Of a stretch of DNA of 64,000 nt, positions 45,573 to 54,694 are shown piece by piece (the first letter of the stretch is position 1; every line of letters starts with the position of its first letter). Made by a program: the position numbers and the translations under genes. Origin of the DNA: Gracilibacteraceae bacterium (GTDB lineage Bacteria > Bacillota > Desulfitobacteriia > Desulfitobacteriales > Syntrophobotulaceae); NCBI GenBank assembly GCA_031266805.1, contig JAISAH010000102.1, forward strand, positions 32,130-96,129, in the 5' to 3' direction. The notes under the pieces are model-generated. The model did no database searches and was not told the DNA's origin. It was given only the letters and a program-made list of their open reading frames with translations.

Positions 45573-46617
45573 AATTGCCGTTTTGCCCGGAGACGGGATC
45601 GGACAGGAAATAGTGCCGGAAGCCGTGGCGGTGGCCCAGGCTGTGACCCAAGGCCACGATTTCACTTGGCGGGAACACCTGATCGGCGGCGCGGCCATTG
45701 ACGCTACGGGCAGCGCTTTGCCGCCGGAAACGCTCGCGGCTTGTCAGGCGGCCGACGCCGTGCTGATGGGCGCGATCGGCGGGCCGAAATGGGACGCGCT
45801 GCCGGCGCCGCAAAGGCCGGAGCTGGGGGCTTTATTGCCTTTGCGCAAACAGCTGGCTCTTTACGCCAACATCCGTCCCGTCCGCATGACGCCGGCTCTG
45901 GTCGGCGCTTCGACCCTGAAACCGGAAGTGGTGCGCAGCGTGGATCTGGTGGTCATCCGCGAATTGACCGGCGGGCTTTATTTCGGGGAAAAAGGGCGGC
46001 GCTCCGAGCCGCGGGCCGCTTACGACACGCTGGTCTACACGGAGGAGGAGATCAGCCGCATCGTCCGGCTCGCGTTCCAATGGGCGCGGGCGCGGCGGCG
46101 GAAACTCTGTTCGGTCGATAAGGCCAACGTGCTGGAGTCGTCGCGTTTTTGGCGGGAGATCGCGGTGGAAACGGCGCGGGAATTTCCGGACGTGGAATTG
46201 ACGCATATGTATGTGGATAACGCGGCTATGCAGCTGGTGCGCCGGCCGGAGCAATTCGACGTCGTCGTGACGGAAAACATGTTTGGCGATATCCTGACCG
46301 ATCTCGCCTCCATGCTGAGCGGCTCGATCGGGATGCTGGCCACGGCGAGCATGAACGGGCCCAAAGGGCTGTACGAGCCGGCGCACGGCAGCGCCCCGGA
46401 CATTGCCGGGCAGGACATGGCTAATCCCTTGGCGGCTATTCTCTCCGCGGCCATGATGCTGAAATATTCTTTCGCCCTGACAGCGGAAAGCGAGCGGATC
46501 GAGAAAGCGGTGGCGGCCGTGCTGGCCGCCGGCTGGCGGACGGCGGATCTGGCCGAACCCGGCGCCCGGATTATCGGCACGCGGGAAATGGGAGCGAAAG
46601 TGAGGGAAGCGCTGTGA
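45565..46617 (+). CDS. leuB: 3-isopropylmalate dehydrogenase
   Basis: An NAD-dependent decarboxylating dehydrogenase of 350 residues. It has VLPGDGIGQEIVPEA, the substrate-binding RELTGGLYFGEKG and the signature NMFGDILTDLASMLSGSIGMLATASM. The track start 45544 is replaced by ATG 45565, which has AAAGGAG 7 nt before it. Its stop overlaps the GTG start of proC. Confidence 0.95.
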   Translation: MPEIAVLPGDGIGQEIVPEAVAVAQAVTQGHDFTWREHLIGGAAIDATGSALPPETLAACQAADAVLMGAIGGPKWDALPAPQRPELGALLPLRKQLALYANIRPVRMTPALVGASTLKPEVVRSVDLVVIRELTGGLYFGEKGRRSEPRAAYDTLVYTEEEISRIVRLAFQWARARRRKLCSVDKANVLESSRFWREIAVETAREFPDVELTHMYVDNAAMQLVRRPEQFDVVVTENMFGDILTDLASMLSGSIGMLATASMNGPKGLYEPAHGSAPDIAGQDMANPLAAILSAAMMLKYSFALTAESERIEKAVAAVLAAGWRTADLAEPGARIIGTREMGAKVREAL

Positions 46618-47414
46618 AACTGGGCTTTCTTGGCGGCGGCAATCTGGCGGCTTCCATGATGCGGGGCCTGCGGGCCCAAAACGCTTCTTGCGATATGCTC
46701 GTCCATGACGTCGATCCGGAACGCCAGGAGATCCTCCGCGCCGCTTACGCGGCCCAACCGGCCGCCGCGGCTGTTTTGACGGCGGAGGCCGAAGTGATTT
46801 TGCTGCTCGTCAAGCCGAATCAGGTCTCCGGTCTGCTGACCTCGCTCCAAGGCCATGACCTGAGCGGCAAACTCCTGATATCCACGGCGGCCGGCATCCC
46901 CCTCCGTTTTTACTCCGCGCGGCTGCCGGGCGCGGCGCTGGTCCGCGCTATGCCAAATACTTCCAGCGCCGCGCTGCGCGCCGTCACCGGCCTCGCGGCC
47001 GGCGGCGGCGTGTCTCCCGCCCAGCGGGAGACGGCAGCCGCGATATTTTCCGCTTTAGGCAAAGTCCTCTGGCTAGAGGAAAGCGCCATGAACGCCGTGA
47101 CCGCTTTAAGCGGCAGCGGCCCGGCCTATTTTTATCTGCTGACGGAACTGATGGCCGAGGCGGGGGCCGCTTTGGGACTGGCGCCGGCGACGGCGCAGTT
47201 TCTGGCCCGGGAAACGATGATCGGCGCCGGTCGCATGCTCGAATCCGGAGCGGAAAATCCGGCCGTCCTGCGGGAACGCGTCACTTCACCCGGGGGCACG
47301 ACTTTCGCCGCGCTCCGGAGTTTGGAAGCCGACGACCTGAGGGCCGCCGTCCGCCGCGCTTTGGCGGCCGCCGCCGCCAGAGCGGCGGAAATGGAACTGG
47401 AGTTTGGGGCGTAA
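46614..47414 (+). CDS. proC: Pyrroline-5-carboxylate reductase
   Basis: Reduces P5C to proline with NAD(P)H. The 266-residue protein has the Rossmann start LGFLGGGNLAASMM, the AMPNTSSAALRAVTGL stretch, and the signature LSGSGPAYFYLLTELMAEAG with TSPGGTT near the end. It starts at GTG 46614, overlapping leuB by 4 bp. Confidence 0.95.
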   Translation: MKLGFLGGGNLAASMMRGLRAQNASCDMLVHDVDPERQEILRAAYAAQPAAAAVLTAEAEVILLLVKPNQVSGLLTSLQGHDLSGKLLISTAAGIPLRFYSARLPGAALVRAMPNTSSAALRAVTGLAAGGGVSPAQRETAAAIFSALGKVLWLEESAMNAVTALSGSGPAYFYLLTELMAEAGAALGLAPATAQFLARETMIGAGRMLESGAENPAVLRERVTSPGGTTFAALRSLEADDLRAAVRRALAAAAARAAEMELEFGA

Positions 47415-47417
47415 GTC

Positions 47418-48536
47418 ATGCTGACGGAAAAATCACTGAAGCGCATAGTGCTAAAAGTAGGCAGCAACACATTGAGCGCCGGACAGGGCGATTTGAACGG
47501 CGCCGTTCTGGATCGGCTGGCCTATGTCGCCTCCGCTTGGCGGCAGCGCGGCGCGGATACGGTGCTCGTGACCTCGGGCGCCGTGACGGCCGGTATGCGC
47601 CGGCTCCACATGGACAAGCGCCCGCGCGACGTCGCGGGGCGGCAGGCGGCGGCGGCGGTCGGCCAGGGTATTTTGATCGAAAAATACAGCTATTTTTTTG
47701 AAAAATACGGACTGGTCTGCGCGCAAATCCTGCTTTCCCGCGCGGATCTCGTCGATGTTTCCCATTACGACGCGGCGCGCGAGACTTTTACCCGCCTGCT
47801 CGCGCTCGGAGTCGTGCCGATCGTCAATGAAAACGACACCGTGGCCTATGAAGAACTATGTTTCGGCGATAATGACCGTTTGTCGGCTCAGGTCGCCGGG
47901 CTCGTCTCCGCGGATCTGCTCGTGCTGCTCACGGACGTGGACGGTCTGTACACGGGCAACCCGCGCCGGGACAGCGCCGCGAGCCTTATTCCCCGCGTGG
48001 AGGATATCGCGGCGGTCAGAGCCTATGCGGACGGAGCGGGAACAGCGGCCGGAACGGGTGGTATGCGCACCAAACTGCAAGCGGCGGAAATAGCGGCGCG
48101 CTGCGGCATCGGCACTTTGCTTCTGAACGGGGATCGCGCGGAGGAATTGGCCGCCCTGCCCGCAGGGCAGATCCCGGTCGGCACTTATTTTGTCCCGGCC
48201 GCGCACAGTTTGAAAGGAAAAAAACGCTGGATAGCCTACGGCGCGCTTTCGCTCGGCGGCATCACCGTGGACGCCGGAGCGGCGGCCGCTTTACGCGACG
48301 GCGGCAAAAGCCTGCTCGCTTCCGGCGTCACGGGCGTGGAAGGGGAGTGGGAACGGCGTGATCCGGTGCGGATACTCGGCCCCGGCGGCGAGGAAGTGGC
48401 GCGCGGCTTGGCGGAACTGAGCAGCGGCGAGGTTTTGGCGGTACGGGGGCGCCGTTCCAGTGAGGCGAGCGCGCGTGTGTCTGATTGGCGCGGCGATGAA
48501 ATAGTCCATCGGGATAATATGGTCATCATACATTGA
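47418..48536 (+). CDS. proB: Glutamate 5-kinase with PUA domain
   Basis: First enzyme of proline synthesis, 372 residues. The amino-acid-kinase domain has VTSGAVTAGM, PIVNENDTVA, FGDNDRLSAQVAG, LLTDVDGLYTGNP and TGGMRTKLQAA. A PUA domain occupies the C-terminal ~100 residues. proA, its usual partner, is not adjacent; it must be elsewhere if the pathway is complete. Confidence 0.95.
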   Translation: MLTEKSLKRIVLKVGSNTLSAGQGDLNGAVLDRLAYVASAWRQRGADTVLVTSGAVTAGMRRLHMDKRPRDVAGRQAAAAVGQGILIEKYSYFFEKYGLVCAQILLSRADLVDVSHYDAARETFTRLLALGVVPIVNENDTVAYEELCFGDNDRLSAQVAGLVSADLLVLLTDVDGLYTGNPRRDSAASLIPRVEDIAAVRAYADGAGTAAGTGGMRTKLQAAEIAARCGIGTLLLNGDRAEELAALPAGQIPVGTYFVPAAHSLKGKKRWIAYGALSLGGITVDAGAAAALRDGGKSLLASGVTGVEGEWERRDPVRILGPGGEEVARGLAELSSGEVLAVRGRRSSEASARVSDWRGDEIVHRDNMVIIH

Positions 48537-48548
48537 GGAAATGGTGGT

Positions 48549-49277
48549 ATGGGCGGCATGCGACAGGAACGCTTTACGGCGCATTGGGAATCATTTGATT
48601 CCGGTCTGGAACAGGCGCTTTGCTGGCGGGGAAAGGATTACGCCTCTCTGTTGCCGCAGCCGCTGGACGGCAAAGACCGGGATGTCTGTCCGGCTTTTGT
48701 GTTCGCGCTGGCCGGTGGCTGCGGCTTTAAAGGGCGGGATGTAGTGGAATTGGCCCTAGCATTGGAATACACCTACCTGAGTTTTCGCGTTCACCGATTC
48801 ATCCGGGATATGGAGCTGGCTGAGCAGGCGCGGCAATACGGCGTCCTGTTCGGCGATTTTTTCGCGGCGCAGGTGCTGGCCTCACTGAGCGGGGATTTGC
48901 TTTACCCGCATACCGCTAAATTCACGGAAACAATGCGCACGATGAACGAGGGCGCGCTGCTGCGCGGCCGTCTGCGGGAAAACGCGGACACGGCGGCATG
49001 GCGGGAAGTGCTGCGGCGGGAAAAGGCGGCTTTGCTCCTGCCGGTGCGCGTATTCGCGGAATGGGCCTCGCTCGCACAGGAGGAAACGCAGCTCCTAGAG
49101 CGGCTGGCGGCTGAACTCGGCGTGCTGTGGGGCGCCGGCGAGGAAGGCCGGGGGGATCTTCTGCCCGGGGGCCTGACCGCGGCGGAAACACTGATCTCCG
49201 AGACGCGACCCGCCTGGCGTGACGGTTTGCGCGGTTTTTTTCTTGATTTGACTTCGGAAGTTGGCGCTGGTGTTTAA
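48549..49277 (+). CDS. Degenerate polyprenyl-synthase-like protein lacking catalytic Asp motifs
   Basis: A 242-residue helical protein. The segment YLSFRVHRFIRDMELAEQ followed by GVLFGDFFAAQVLASLSG lines up with the prenyl synthase pattern in which an HDDxxDD motif is followed by a GDYLLAQA motif (compare the gene at 50.6 kb). The Asp-rich motif has been lost, and no second DDxxD is present. It is therefore probably a non-catalytic paralogue, perhaps the partner subunit of the heterodimeric long-chain prenyl diphosphate synthase. Its position just before tatC and near that synthase supports this. Family assignment is from pattern reading only. Confidence 0.55.
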   Translation: MGGMRQERFTAHWESFDSGLEQALCWRGKDYASLLPQPLDGKDRDVCPAFVFALAGGCGFKGRDVVELALALEYTYLSFRVHRFIRDMELAEQARQYGVLFGDFFAAQVLASLSGDLLYPHTAKFTETMRTMNEGALLRGRLRENADTAAWREVLRREKAALLLPVRVFAEWASLAQEETQLLERLAAELGVLWGAGEEGRGDLLPGGLTAAETLISETRPAWRDGLRGFFLDLTSEVGAGV

Positions 49278-49304
49278 TTTGTGTTACAATATGGGAGGCG
49301 CGAG

Positions 49305-50066
49305 GTGAAGCGGAAGGCGCAGCAAAGCGCGGAAATGCCGTTATGGGATCACTTAAAAGCTTTGCGCAAAGCGCTCATAATTTCGGCTTACGCCGTCGCG
49401 GCCGGCACTGTCGGCGGCTGGGCCTTGAGCGGCCATGTTTTCAGGATATTGGCGGCGCCGGTGGAATCGGTCGGCGTTCCCCTCATCTCCATCGGCGTCA
49501 TGGAACAATTGATGGTCAAGCTGAAACTCTCGCTGATCGCCGGCTTGATCATCGCGGCGCCTGTGGTCATCTGGCAGATCTGGGGCTTTATCCTGCCGGC
49601 TTTGACTAAGTCGGAAAAAAAAATGGTTTATCTGGTCGCTTTGCCGTCGATCATCCTTTTTGCCGGCGGCGTGGCGTTTGCCTTTTTTGTTGTGCTGCCG
49701 CTATGTCTGAAATTTCTGTTTTTTATCGGCGGCGACGTGGTGGATACGGCGCAAAGCGCCATCGCGGACTATCTGGGTTTTGTGACCACTTTTCTCCTCA
49801 CGTTCGGCTGCGTCTTCCAATTGCCGATCGCCCTGCTCGTGCTCATTCGACTGGACATCGTGTCGCCGGCCGCGCTCGGCAAGTATCGCAAATACGCTTT
49901 TTTCATCATCGTGGTCGTAGCCGTCATTTTGTCGCCGACGCCGGATCTGGCTACGCAGGCCCTGATGATAACGCCTATGTATTTGTTGTATGAAATGAGC
50001 ATCTGGTTGGGTTATCTGGTCGTCCGGCGGCGGCGCAAGCGTCTGGCGCGGGAAGAAAGCGGGTGA
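49305..50066 (+). CDS. tatC: Sec-independent protein translocase TatC
   Basis: The core receptor of the twin-arginine export system, 253 residues with six hydrophobic segments. Family features include the N-terminal MPLWDHLKALRKALI, PLISIGVMEQLMVKLKLSL, and the GFILPALTKSEKK loop. GTG 49305 has GGGAGG 6 nt before it and is preferred to the track's 49281. tatA follows after 25 bp. Confidence 0.93.
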   Translation: MKRKAQQSAEMPLWDHLKALRKALIISAYAVAAGTVGGWALSGHVFRILAAPVESVGVPLISIGVMEQLMVKLKLSLIAGLIIAAPVVIWQIWGFILPALTKSEKKMVYLVALPSIILFAGGVAFAFFVVLPLCLKFLFFIGGDVVDTAQSAIADYLGFVTTFLLTFGCVFQLPIALLVLIRLDIVSPAALGKYRKYAFFIIVVVAVILSPTPDLATQALMITPMYLLYEMSIWLGYLVVRRRRKRLAREESG

Positions 50067-50091
50067 AGGTCGGCGAAAGGAGTTCTGTTTT

Positions 50092-50544
50092 ATGAGTTTT
50101 ACGGAAATAGCGCTCATTCTTTTCGTGGCCCTCATCGTTTTCGGACCTGAAGACTTGCCCGCCATCGCCCGCTCGCTCGGCAAAATGGTTTATCAGGCCC
50201 GGCGCGTATGGGAGGATATGACCTCGGAGGTAAAAGACGTCTGGGAAACGCCGGCGGAAGTATGGAATGAGAGCGTCAAAGAACCGGTCAACACCGTGCG
50301 CGACGCCGTGACCAAACCGCTGAGCATACTGAAATCCGGCGGCGCAGCTAAAACAGCCGGCGCCGAAGCCCCCGCTCCGTCTCCGTCGGGCGGGACGGAG
50401 GAACTGCTTAGTTATGACGATCTGTCTCACCCAATAGATAAACCCAAAGCGGAAAACCCGCTCTCCTCTTTGCCTGCCGGGATGGTGAGCGGCCCATCTC
50501 CTCCGGCGGCGGCAGCGGAAGATGAAAAAACTTTGACGAATTAA
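50092..50544 (+). CDS. tatA: Twin-arginine translocase TatA/TatB-type subunit
   Basis: A 150-residue protein. It has one N-terminal membrane helix (FTEIALILFVALIVFGPEDLP), the FGP hinge, an amphipathic helix (ARSLGKMVYQARRVWEDM), and a long Pro/Ala/Ser-rich tail. The length and the Glu/Asp after FGP make a TatB-like role possible; with only one such gene here it may do both jobs. It pairs with tatC. Confidence 0.88.
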   Translation: MSFTEIALILFVALIVFGPEDLPAIARSLGKMVYQARRVWEDMTSEVKDVWETPAEVWNESVKEPVNTVRDAVTKPLSILKSGGAAKTAGAEAPAPSPSGGTEELLSYDDLSHPIDKPKAENPLSSLPAGMVSGPSPPAAAAEDEKTLTN

Positions 50545-50577
50545 TTCTTTTATTACAGCGTTAAGGTGGTATTGACA

Positions 50578-51552
50578 GTGGTATTGACAGTGAATCCGCT
50601 GAAATTGATCAATAAAGACCTCAAAAAATTAGAATTCCGGCTCAGGGAATTTTTGCAGATCCCTGTGCCGGTTCTCAGCGAAACAGGCGTCTATCTCCTG
50701 GAAGCGGGAGGGAAGCGCGTACGCCCCATATTTGCCCTTTTGGCGGGGAAACTCTTTAATTATGACGAAAGCACTCTTTTTACGGTGGCAATGGCGATTG
50801 AGATCATACATATGGCGTCATTGGCGCACGACGACATAGTGGATGATTCCACTCTGCGCCGCGGCCGGCCTACTCTGGCCGCGCGCTGGGGCAAGGCGGC
50901 GGCGGTGGTTACGGGGGATTATCTGCTGGCGCAGGCGATGCAGCTGATATACGGCGTGAAAAACAAGGAAGTGACGTCGCTTCTGGCTCACACCTCGACG
51001 GAAATGTGCCGAGGAGAGATCTGCCAGATCCAGGCGTCACACGATACGCGACAGAGCGTGCATGACTATTTTTATAAGATCCGGCGCAAGACGGCCCTTT
51101 TGCTCAGTCTGAGCTGTGAGGCCGGCGCTGTCGTTTCCGGGGCCAGCCGGGAAGAAGCGCGCGTTTTGCGGCAATACGGGCAATGCCTGGGCGTCGCTTT
51201 CCAAATAATGGACGACGTCCTTGATATCGAAGCGACAAAGGAAGAAATAGGCAAACCGCCGGCCAGCGACGTGCGGCAGGGCATCATCACGCTGCCGATG
51301 CTCATCGCCATGAATGAGGGCGGGGCCGGCTCGGTCAGGCTGCGGGAACTATTGACGCGGAAAGAGAAAACAACGGCGGAGGTCGCGGAAGCGACGGCGC
51401 TGATCCGCCGCTCCGGTGGTCCCGCCCGCTGCCGGGAAACTGCCCGGCGTTTCATCACCGCCGCCTGCCGGAAACTGCCGCTGCTCCCCGACAAACCGGA
51501 ACGCGCCGCGCTGGCCCGGATGGCGGAAATTGTACTGAACCGCCGGTCCTGA
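50578..51552 (+). CDS. Polyprenyl diphosphate synthase (long-chain, HepT-like)
   Basis: A trans-prenyltransferase of 324 residues that condenses IPP onto an allylic primer, probably for the menaquinone side chain. The first Asp-rich motif is HDDIVDDSTLRRGRPT, the second QIMDDVLDIEATKEEIGK, with GGKRVRP near the start. A tandem GGTATTGACAGT duplication around the start offers three in-frame GTG codons (50566, 50578, 50590). AAGGTGG lies 8 nt before 50578, which is chosen. With MenG and IspH it completes a quinone-side-chain theme. Confidence 0.9.
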   Translation: MVLTVNPLKLINKDLKKLEFRLREFLQIPVPVLSETGVYLLEAGGKRVRPIFALLAGKLFNYDESTLFTVAMAIEIIHMASLAHDDIVDDSTLRRGRPTLAARWGKAAAVVTGDYLLAQAMQLIYGVKNKEVTSLLAHTSTEMCRGEICQIQASHDTRQSVHDYFYKIRRKTALLLSLSCEAGAVVSGASREEARVLRQYGQCLGVAFQIMDDVLDIEATKEEIGKPPASDVRQGIITLPMLIAMNEGGAGSVRLRELLTRKEKTTAEVAEATALIRRSGGPARCRETARRFITAACRKLPLLPDKPERAALARMAEIVLNRRS

Positions 51553-51615
51553 CAGCGGGTTCACCGCGGCGGCTATTCACTGCTCCGAGCGGCGGCGACG
51601 AGGTAGACACTCATT

Positions 51616-52284
51616 ATGAAAAAAACTTGTGAGAACGCTTTTTGCTCTTTTCTGCCGGAGGACGAGCGCCAGCTGATGTGCAGTCAGGCCAAAACCGTCT
51701 GTTACTCCGCCAAACAAACCTGCCATTTGAAAATAGGCGGCGAAGGTCAGCTCCTGATCATATCCTCCGGCTGTCTTTTTATTGTGCGCACACGCTTAGA
51801 CGGTCGGCAGCTGGGCACGGAGGTGTTAAGCAAAGGCGAAGTCATCGGGCTGACCAATTTGCTCCGCAATACGCGGGATCTGACTTTTTACACGAATACG
51901 GACATCAAAGGCTGCCTGATCCCCCACGATTTTTTCTATGAATTCTGTCTGAACAGACCGGAGATAGCGCGTATCATCATCTTGCACATAAGTTTGCGCC
52001 ACGCGCGGCTGATCAATAAAATGGAGCATCTCACCTTGGATAACAGCAGAGAAAAAATCCTTTACCTGATCCAAAAAATCAATTATGAAAGTTCTATTTC
52101 CGATAGCCGTATCTTCGCTTTCACGCATGAAGAACTGGCCCTGTTGGCCGGCGCCAACAGAGTGACCGTCAGCCGGGCTGTCAAACAGCTGAAACAGCAA
52201 GGCATCATCACTTCCGTCGCCAAAGGGAAATTCCGTTTGACCGAGAGTTATTACAACACGGACTATTTCGCCCGCCAGCGCTGA
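51616..52284 (+). CDS. Crp/Fnr-family transcriptional regulator
   Basis: A 222-residue regulator with an N-terminal cyclic-nucleotide-binding-like beta roll (LKIGGEGQLLIISSGCLFIVRTRLDG) and a C-terminal winged helix (THEELALLAGANRVTVSRAVKQLKQQGII). Several N-terminal cysteines (Cys5, 10, 22, 29, 36) could hold an iron-sulfur cluster or act in redox sensing, but the spacing does not match FNR. It converges with the MFS gene with only 2 bp between stops. The ligand and targets are unknown. Confidence 0.87.
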   Translation: MKKTCENAFCSFLPEDERQLMCSQAKTVCYSAKQTCHLKIGGEGQLLIISSGCLFIVRTRLDGRQLGTEVLSKGEVIGLTNLLRNTRDLTFYTNTDIKGCLIPHDFFYEFCLNRPEIARIIILHISLRHARLINKMEHLTLDNSREKILYLIQKINYESSISDSRIFAFTHEELALLAGANRVTVSRAVKQLKQQGIITSVAKGKFRLTESYYNTDYFARQR

Positions 52285-52286
52285 AA

Positions 52287-53456
52287 TCAGCTTTCTTTTA
52301 CCAGACCGAAAGCCAGACCCGCTAAGAGAGCAGGTACGGCGAAGACGAGGAAAATCACCGGCTGCGATAATTCCCATTCCAGTAAAAATCCCCAAAAAGC
52401 CGTGCCGAACACCGCGCCCAGCCGTCCGACGCCGTTGCACCATCCCAGACCGGTGGAACGGATAGCCGGAGGATAATACTGCGATACATAAGCGTTCGCT
52501 ATATTTTGCGTGCCATAAGTGCAGGCGCCCGTTACAAAAATTATCGCCCCCAGCGCCGGGATACTGTGCCCCCAGCCCAGCGCCGCCAGACTGAGCGCCC
52601 CGGCCAGATAGAGAATGATGAGGAGTATTCGCGGCTTTATCCATTTGTCGGCCAATGTCGCTAAAATAAATGTTCCGATGATACAGCCGACATTCAATAT
52701 AATAGGAAAGACCAGACTGCCGTTTAAACTGGCGCCGCCCCGCATCATCAGTTCCGGCAGCCAGGTTCCCAGCCCGTATATCATCAGCAGCGTCATGAAG
52801 TAGGCCAGCCAGAACATGATGTTGTTACGCGGATGACCTGTCCGGAAAATGTTAGCGCGTTCTTCTCCGCCCTGATTAGCAGGGCCGGACATATCCGCCG
52901 GCCCTTGCTTTGGTATATATTTCCACATGAACGGGAGCAAAATGACGGTCACTCCGCCAAAGAACAGCACCGCGCGCCAGCCGAACCTTTGGGCGGTGAA
53001 AATACCGACCGCCGGCCCCAGCAGCCCGCCGAACTGGATGCCGCACAGGACGACGGCCACGAGAGTATTCCGCAGGCGGGGCGGGGCATAATCAGCGGCC
53101 AGAGCGGTCACATTCGGCAGCGCGCCGCCGATGCCGATGCCGCATAAAAAGCGGTATACGGTGAAAGCGAGCGCTGAATGGGCAAAACCGCCCAAAAAGG
53201 TGAATAAACTGTACAGGGCCACACTGAGCAGCAAAGTTTTTTGCCGGCCGACTTTGTCCGCCATGACGCCCAATAAAATCGAGCCGAGCATCATGCCCAC
53301 CAAACTGCTGCTGCCGATGAACCCGGCCTGTGAGGGACTCAGGCTCCATTCCGCCTTCAGCAGAGGCAGCACCGCCCCGTAGAGAAAGAGATTATACCCT
53401 TCGCCGGTGGTGATAAAAAAGCAAAGGATAAAAACCGCGGCTTTATTTACCTTCAT
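52287..53456 (-). CDS. MFS transporter (AAHS-like)
   Basis: A 389-residue permease with twelve hydrophobic segments. The MFS loop motif is DKVGRQKTLLLS, and the GYNLFLYGAVLPLL start resembles the aromatic-acid:H+ symporter group. It is the last gene of the minus-strand M24/TRAP operon, three bases after the first M24 stop. Import or export of a carboxylate related to the hydrolase substrates is likely but not shown. Confidence 0.87.
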   Translation of the reverse strand: MKVNKAAVFILCFFITTGEGYNLFLYGAVLPLLKAEWSLSPSQAGFIGSSSLVGMMLGSILLGVMADKVGRQKTLLLSVALYSLFTFLGGFAHSALAFTVYRFLCGIGIGGALPNVTALAADYAPPRLRNTLVAVVLCGIQFGGLLGPAVGIFTAQRFGWRAVLFFGGVTVILLPFMWKYIPKQGPADMSGPANQGGEERANIFRTGHPRNNIMFWLAYFMTLLMIYGLGTWLPELMMRGGASLNGSLVFPIILNVGCIIGTFILATLADKWIKPRILLIILYLAGALSLAALGWGHSIPALGAIIFVTGACTYGTQNIANAYVSQYYPPAIRSTGLGWCNGVGRLGAVFGTAFWGFLLEWELSQPVIFLVFAVPALLAGLAFGLVKES

Positions 53457-53459
53457 GAT

Positions 53460-54653
53460 TCAGGGGATCACAAACAATTCGCGCGGCGCCCGGTGCAAAC
53501 GGATCGGGGCAGCGTCTGTCGTCAGGAAGTTGTCGCAGCAGAAGGTGAAGGCGGTGGCGGTGGAAAGGCGCGGGTGGACGGCAATGTTCATGTTGGGCTT
53601 GATCTTCATCGGCTCCTCCGGCCGGATGGAGGGGCGCTCCACCAGATCGTAGCCCTGACCGTGGCCGATGAGGCTGGTTTCTTCCTCAAAGCCATGCTCC
53701 CTCAGATAGCGGTTGATGGACTCAAAGAGCGTGCGACAATCCGCGCCGGGCCGTATCTGGTCAGCCAGAAAATCCTGAGCTTTGACCGTCTCCTGCCAGA
53801 GATCCGCCATTTCTTTGGGCGGGTCGGCCAAGCAGAAGCAACGGGCGATCTCGGTGTAGAAGCCGCCGGGGCCGTTCACCTCAATGAGTACAGAAATATA
53901 GTCATTCTCGCCTATGACCCGGTTCTGCAGGTAGGGGCTGGAATGCTTGGCCAACTGGCCGAAGGGGGCGCTGCCCAGCATCAGGAGCTGCTCCTCAGAG
54001 CCCAAATCCGTCAGCAGGTGTTGGATGGCGTTGCGCAGCTCAATGTCCTTCATGCGAGGGCGCAGGATAGCGGGGATGGCGGCCACCACCGCGTCTTGGA
54101 TGGCTGCGGCTTTGAGGATGAAGACCAGTTCGTCCTCGCTCTTGACGGCCTTGATGTCGTCCACCTCGTTCGTGAAATCCACGATACAGGCCCCGGAGAG
54201 GTTGGCCCTCAGACAGGCGTCAAAGGTGGAGGGGATCATAGCCGGCCCCACATAGCCCAATGTCTTCACGCCAAGGCCTTTCAGCGTCTTGACAGCCGCC
54301 TCCGCGTCGAAGGTGTTCGTGTAGTTGAAGGTCAAGAAATAGGGGAGGCCGATGACCTCCTTGACGCCATAGGTGGCCCATAGCGGCGGGAAAGCCGGGC
54401 GGGGCGGGCCGCCGGAGCTGATCATCGTGATCTCCTCGTTGGCGGGAAAGATCACCGTCACCGGGTAGGAGTTCTCGGCGATGATATCGGTGAAATAGCG
54501 GACGTAGCCGCCCAGATGTTTGTTGTTGTTTTGCATGATCAGGCAGTCGACGCCCTTGGCTCTCATCTCGGCCCGAACCGCGTCATGACGGCGCCTGAGC
54601 TCCCGCTCCGGGATCGGGGCTCGCAGCCTCTCAATTCTTTCTTTTTCACTCAT
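53460..54653 (-). CDS. M24-fold hydrolase, creatinase-like, with altered metal ligands (copy A)
   Basis: A 397-residue pita-bread-fold protein (N-terminal creatinase domain ~25-160, C-terminal M24 domain). The five usual di-metal ligands (D, D, H, E, E) are mostly replaced. SVLIEVNGPGGFYTEIARCF has E for the first Asp, LIGHGQGYD keeps the His, and NIAVHPRL has H where the Glu of EPG normally lies. This points to a metal-free, creatinase- or ectoine-hydrolase-like activity on a small amide or amidine compound rather than an X-Pro aminopeptidase. It lies between TRAP dctM and an MFS permease. Codon use (AAG/GAG rich) differs from the flanking core genes. Confidence 0.8.
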   Translation of the reverse strand: MSEKERIERLRAPIPERELRRRHDAVRAEMRAKGVDCLIMQNNNKHLGGYVRYFTDIIAENSYPVTVIFPANEEITMISSGGPPRPAFPPLWATYGVKEVIGLPYFLTFNYTNTFDAEAAVKTLKGLGVKTLGYVGPAMIPSTFDACLRANLSGACIVDFTNEVDDIKAVKSEDELVFILKAAAIQDAVVAAIPAILRPRMKDIELRNAIQHLLTDLGSEEQLLMLGSAPFGQLAKHSSPYLQNRVIGENDYISVLIEVNGPGGFYTEIARCFCLADPPKEMADLWQETVKAQDFLADQIRPGADCRTLFESINRYLREHGFEEETSLIGHGQGYDLVERPSIRPEEPMKIKPNMNIAVHPRLSTATAFTFCCDNFLTTDAAPIRLHRAPRELFVIP

Positions 54654-54694
54654 AGTTATTCAGACTCCTTGTTGCATAGTCGTTGCGTCATTAT

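Noticed and set aside
49261-49290. Promoter TTGGCG-N18-TGTTACAAT for tatC
   Set aside because: A start from this -10 would fall within the tatC ribosome binding site, so it could not give a normally led transcript; probably chance.
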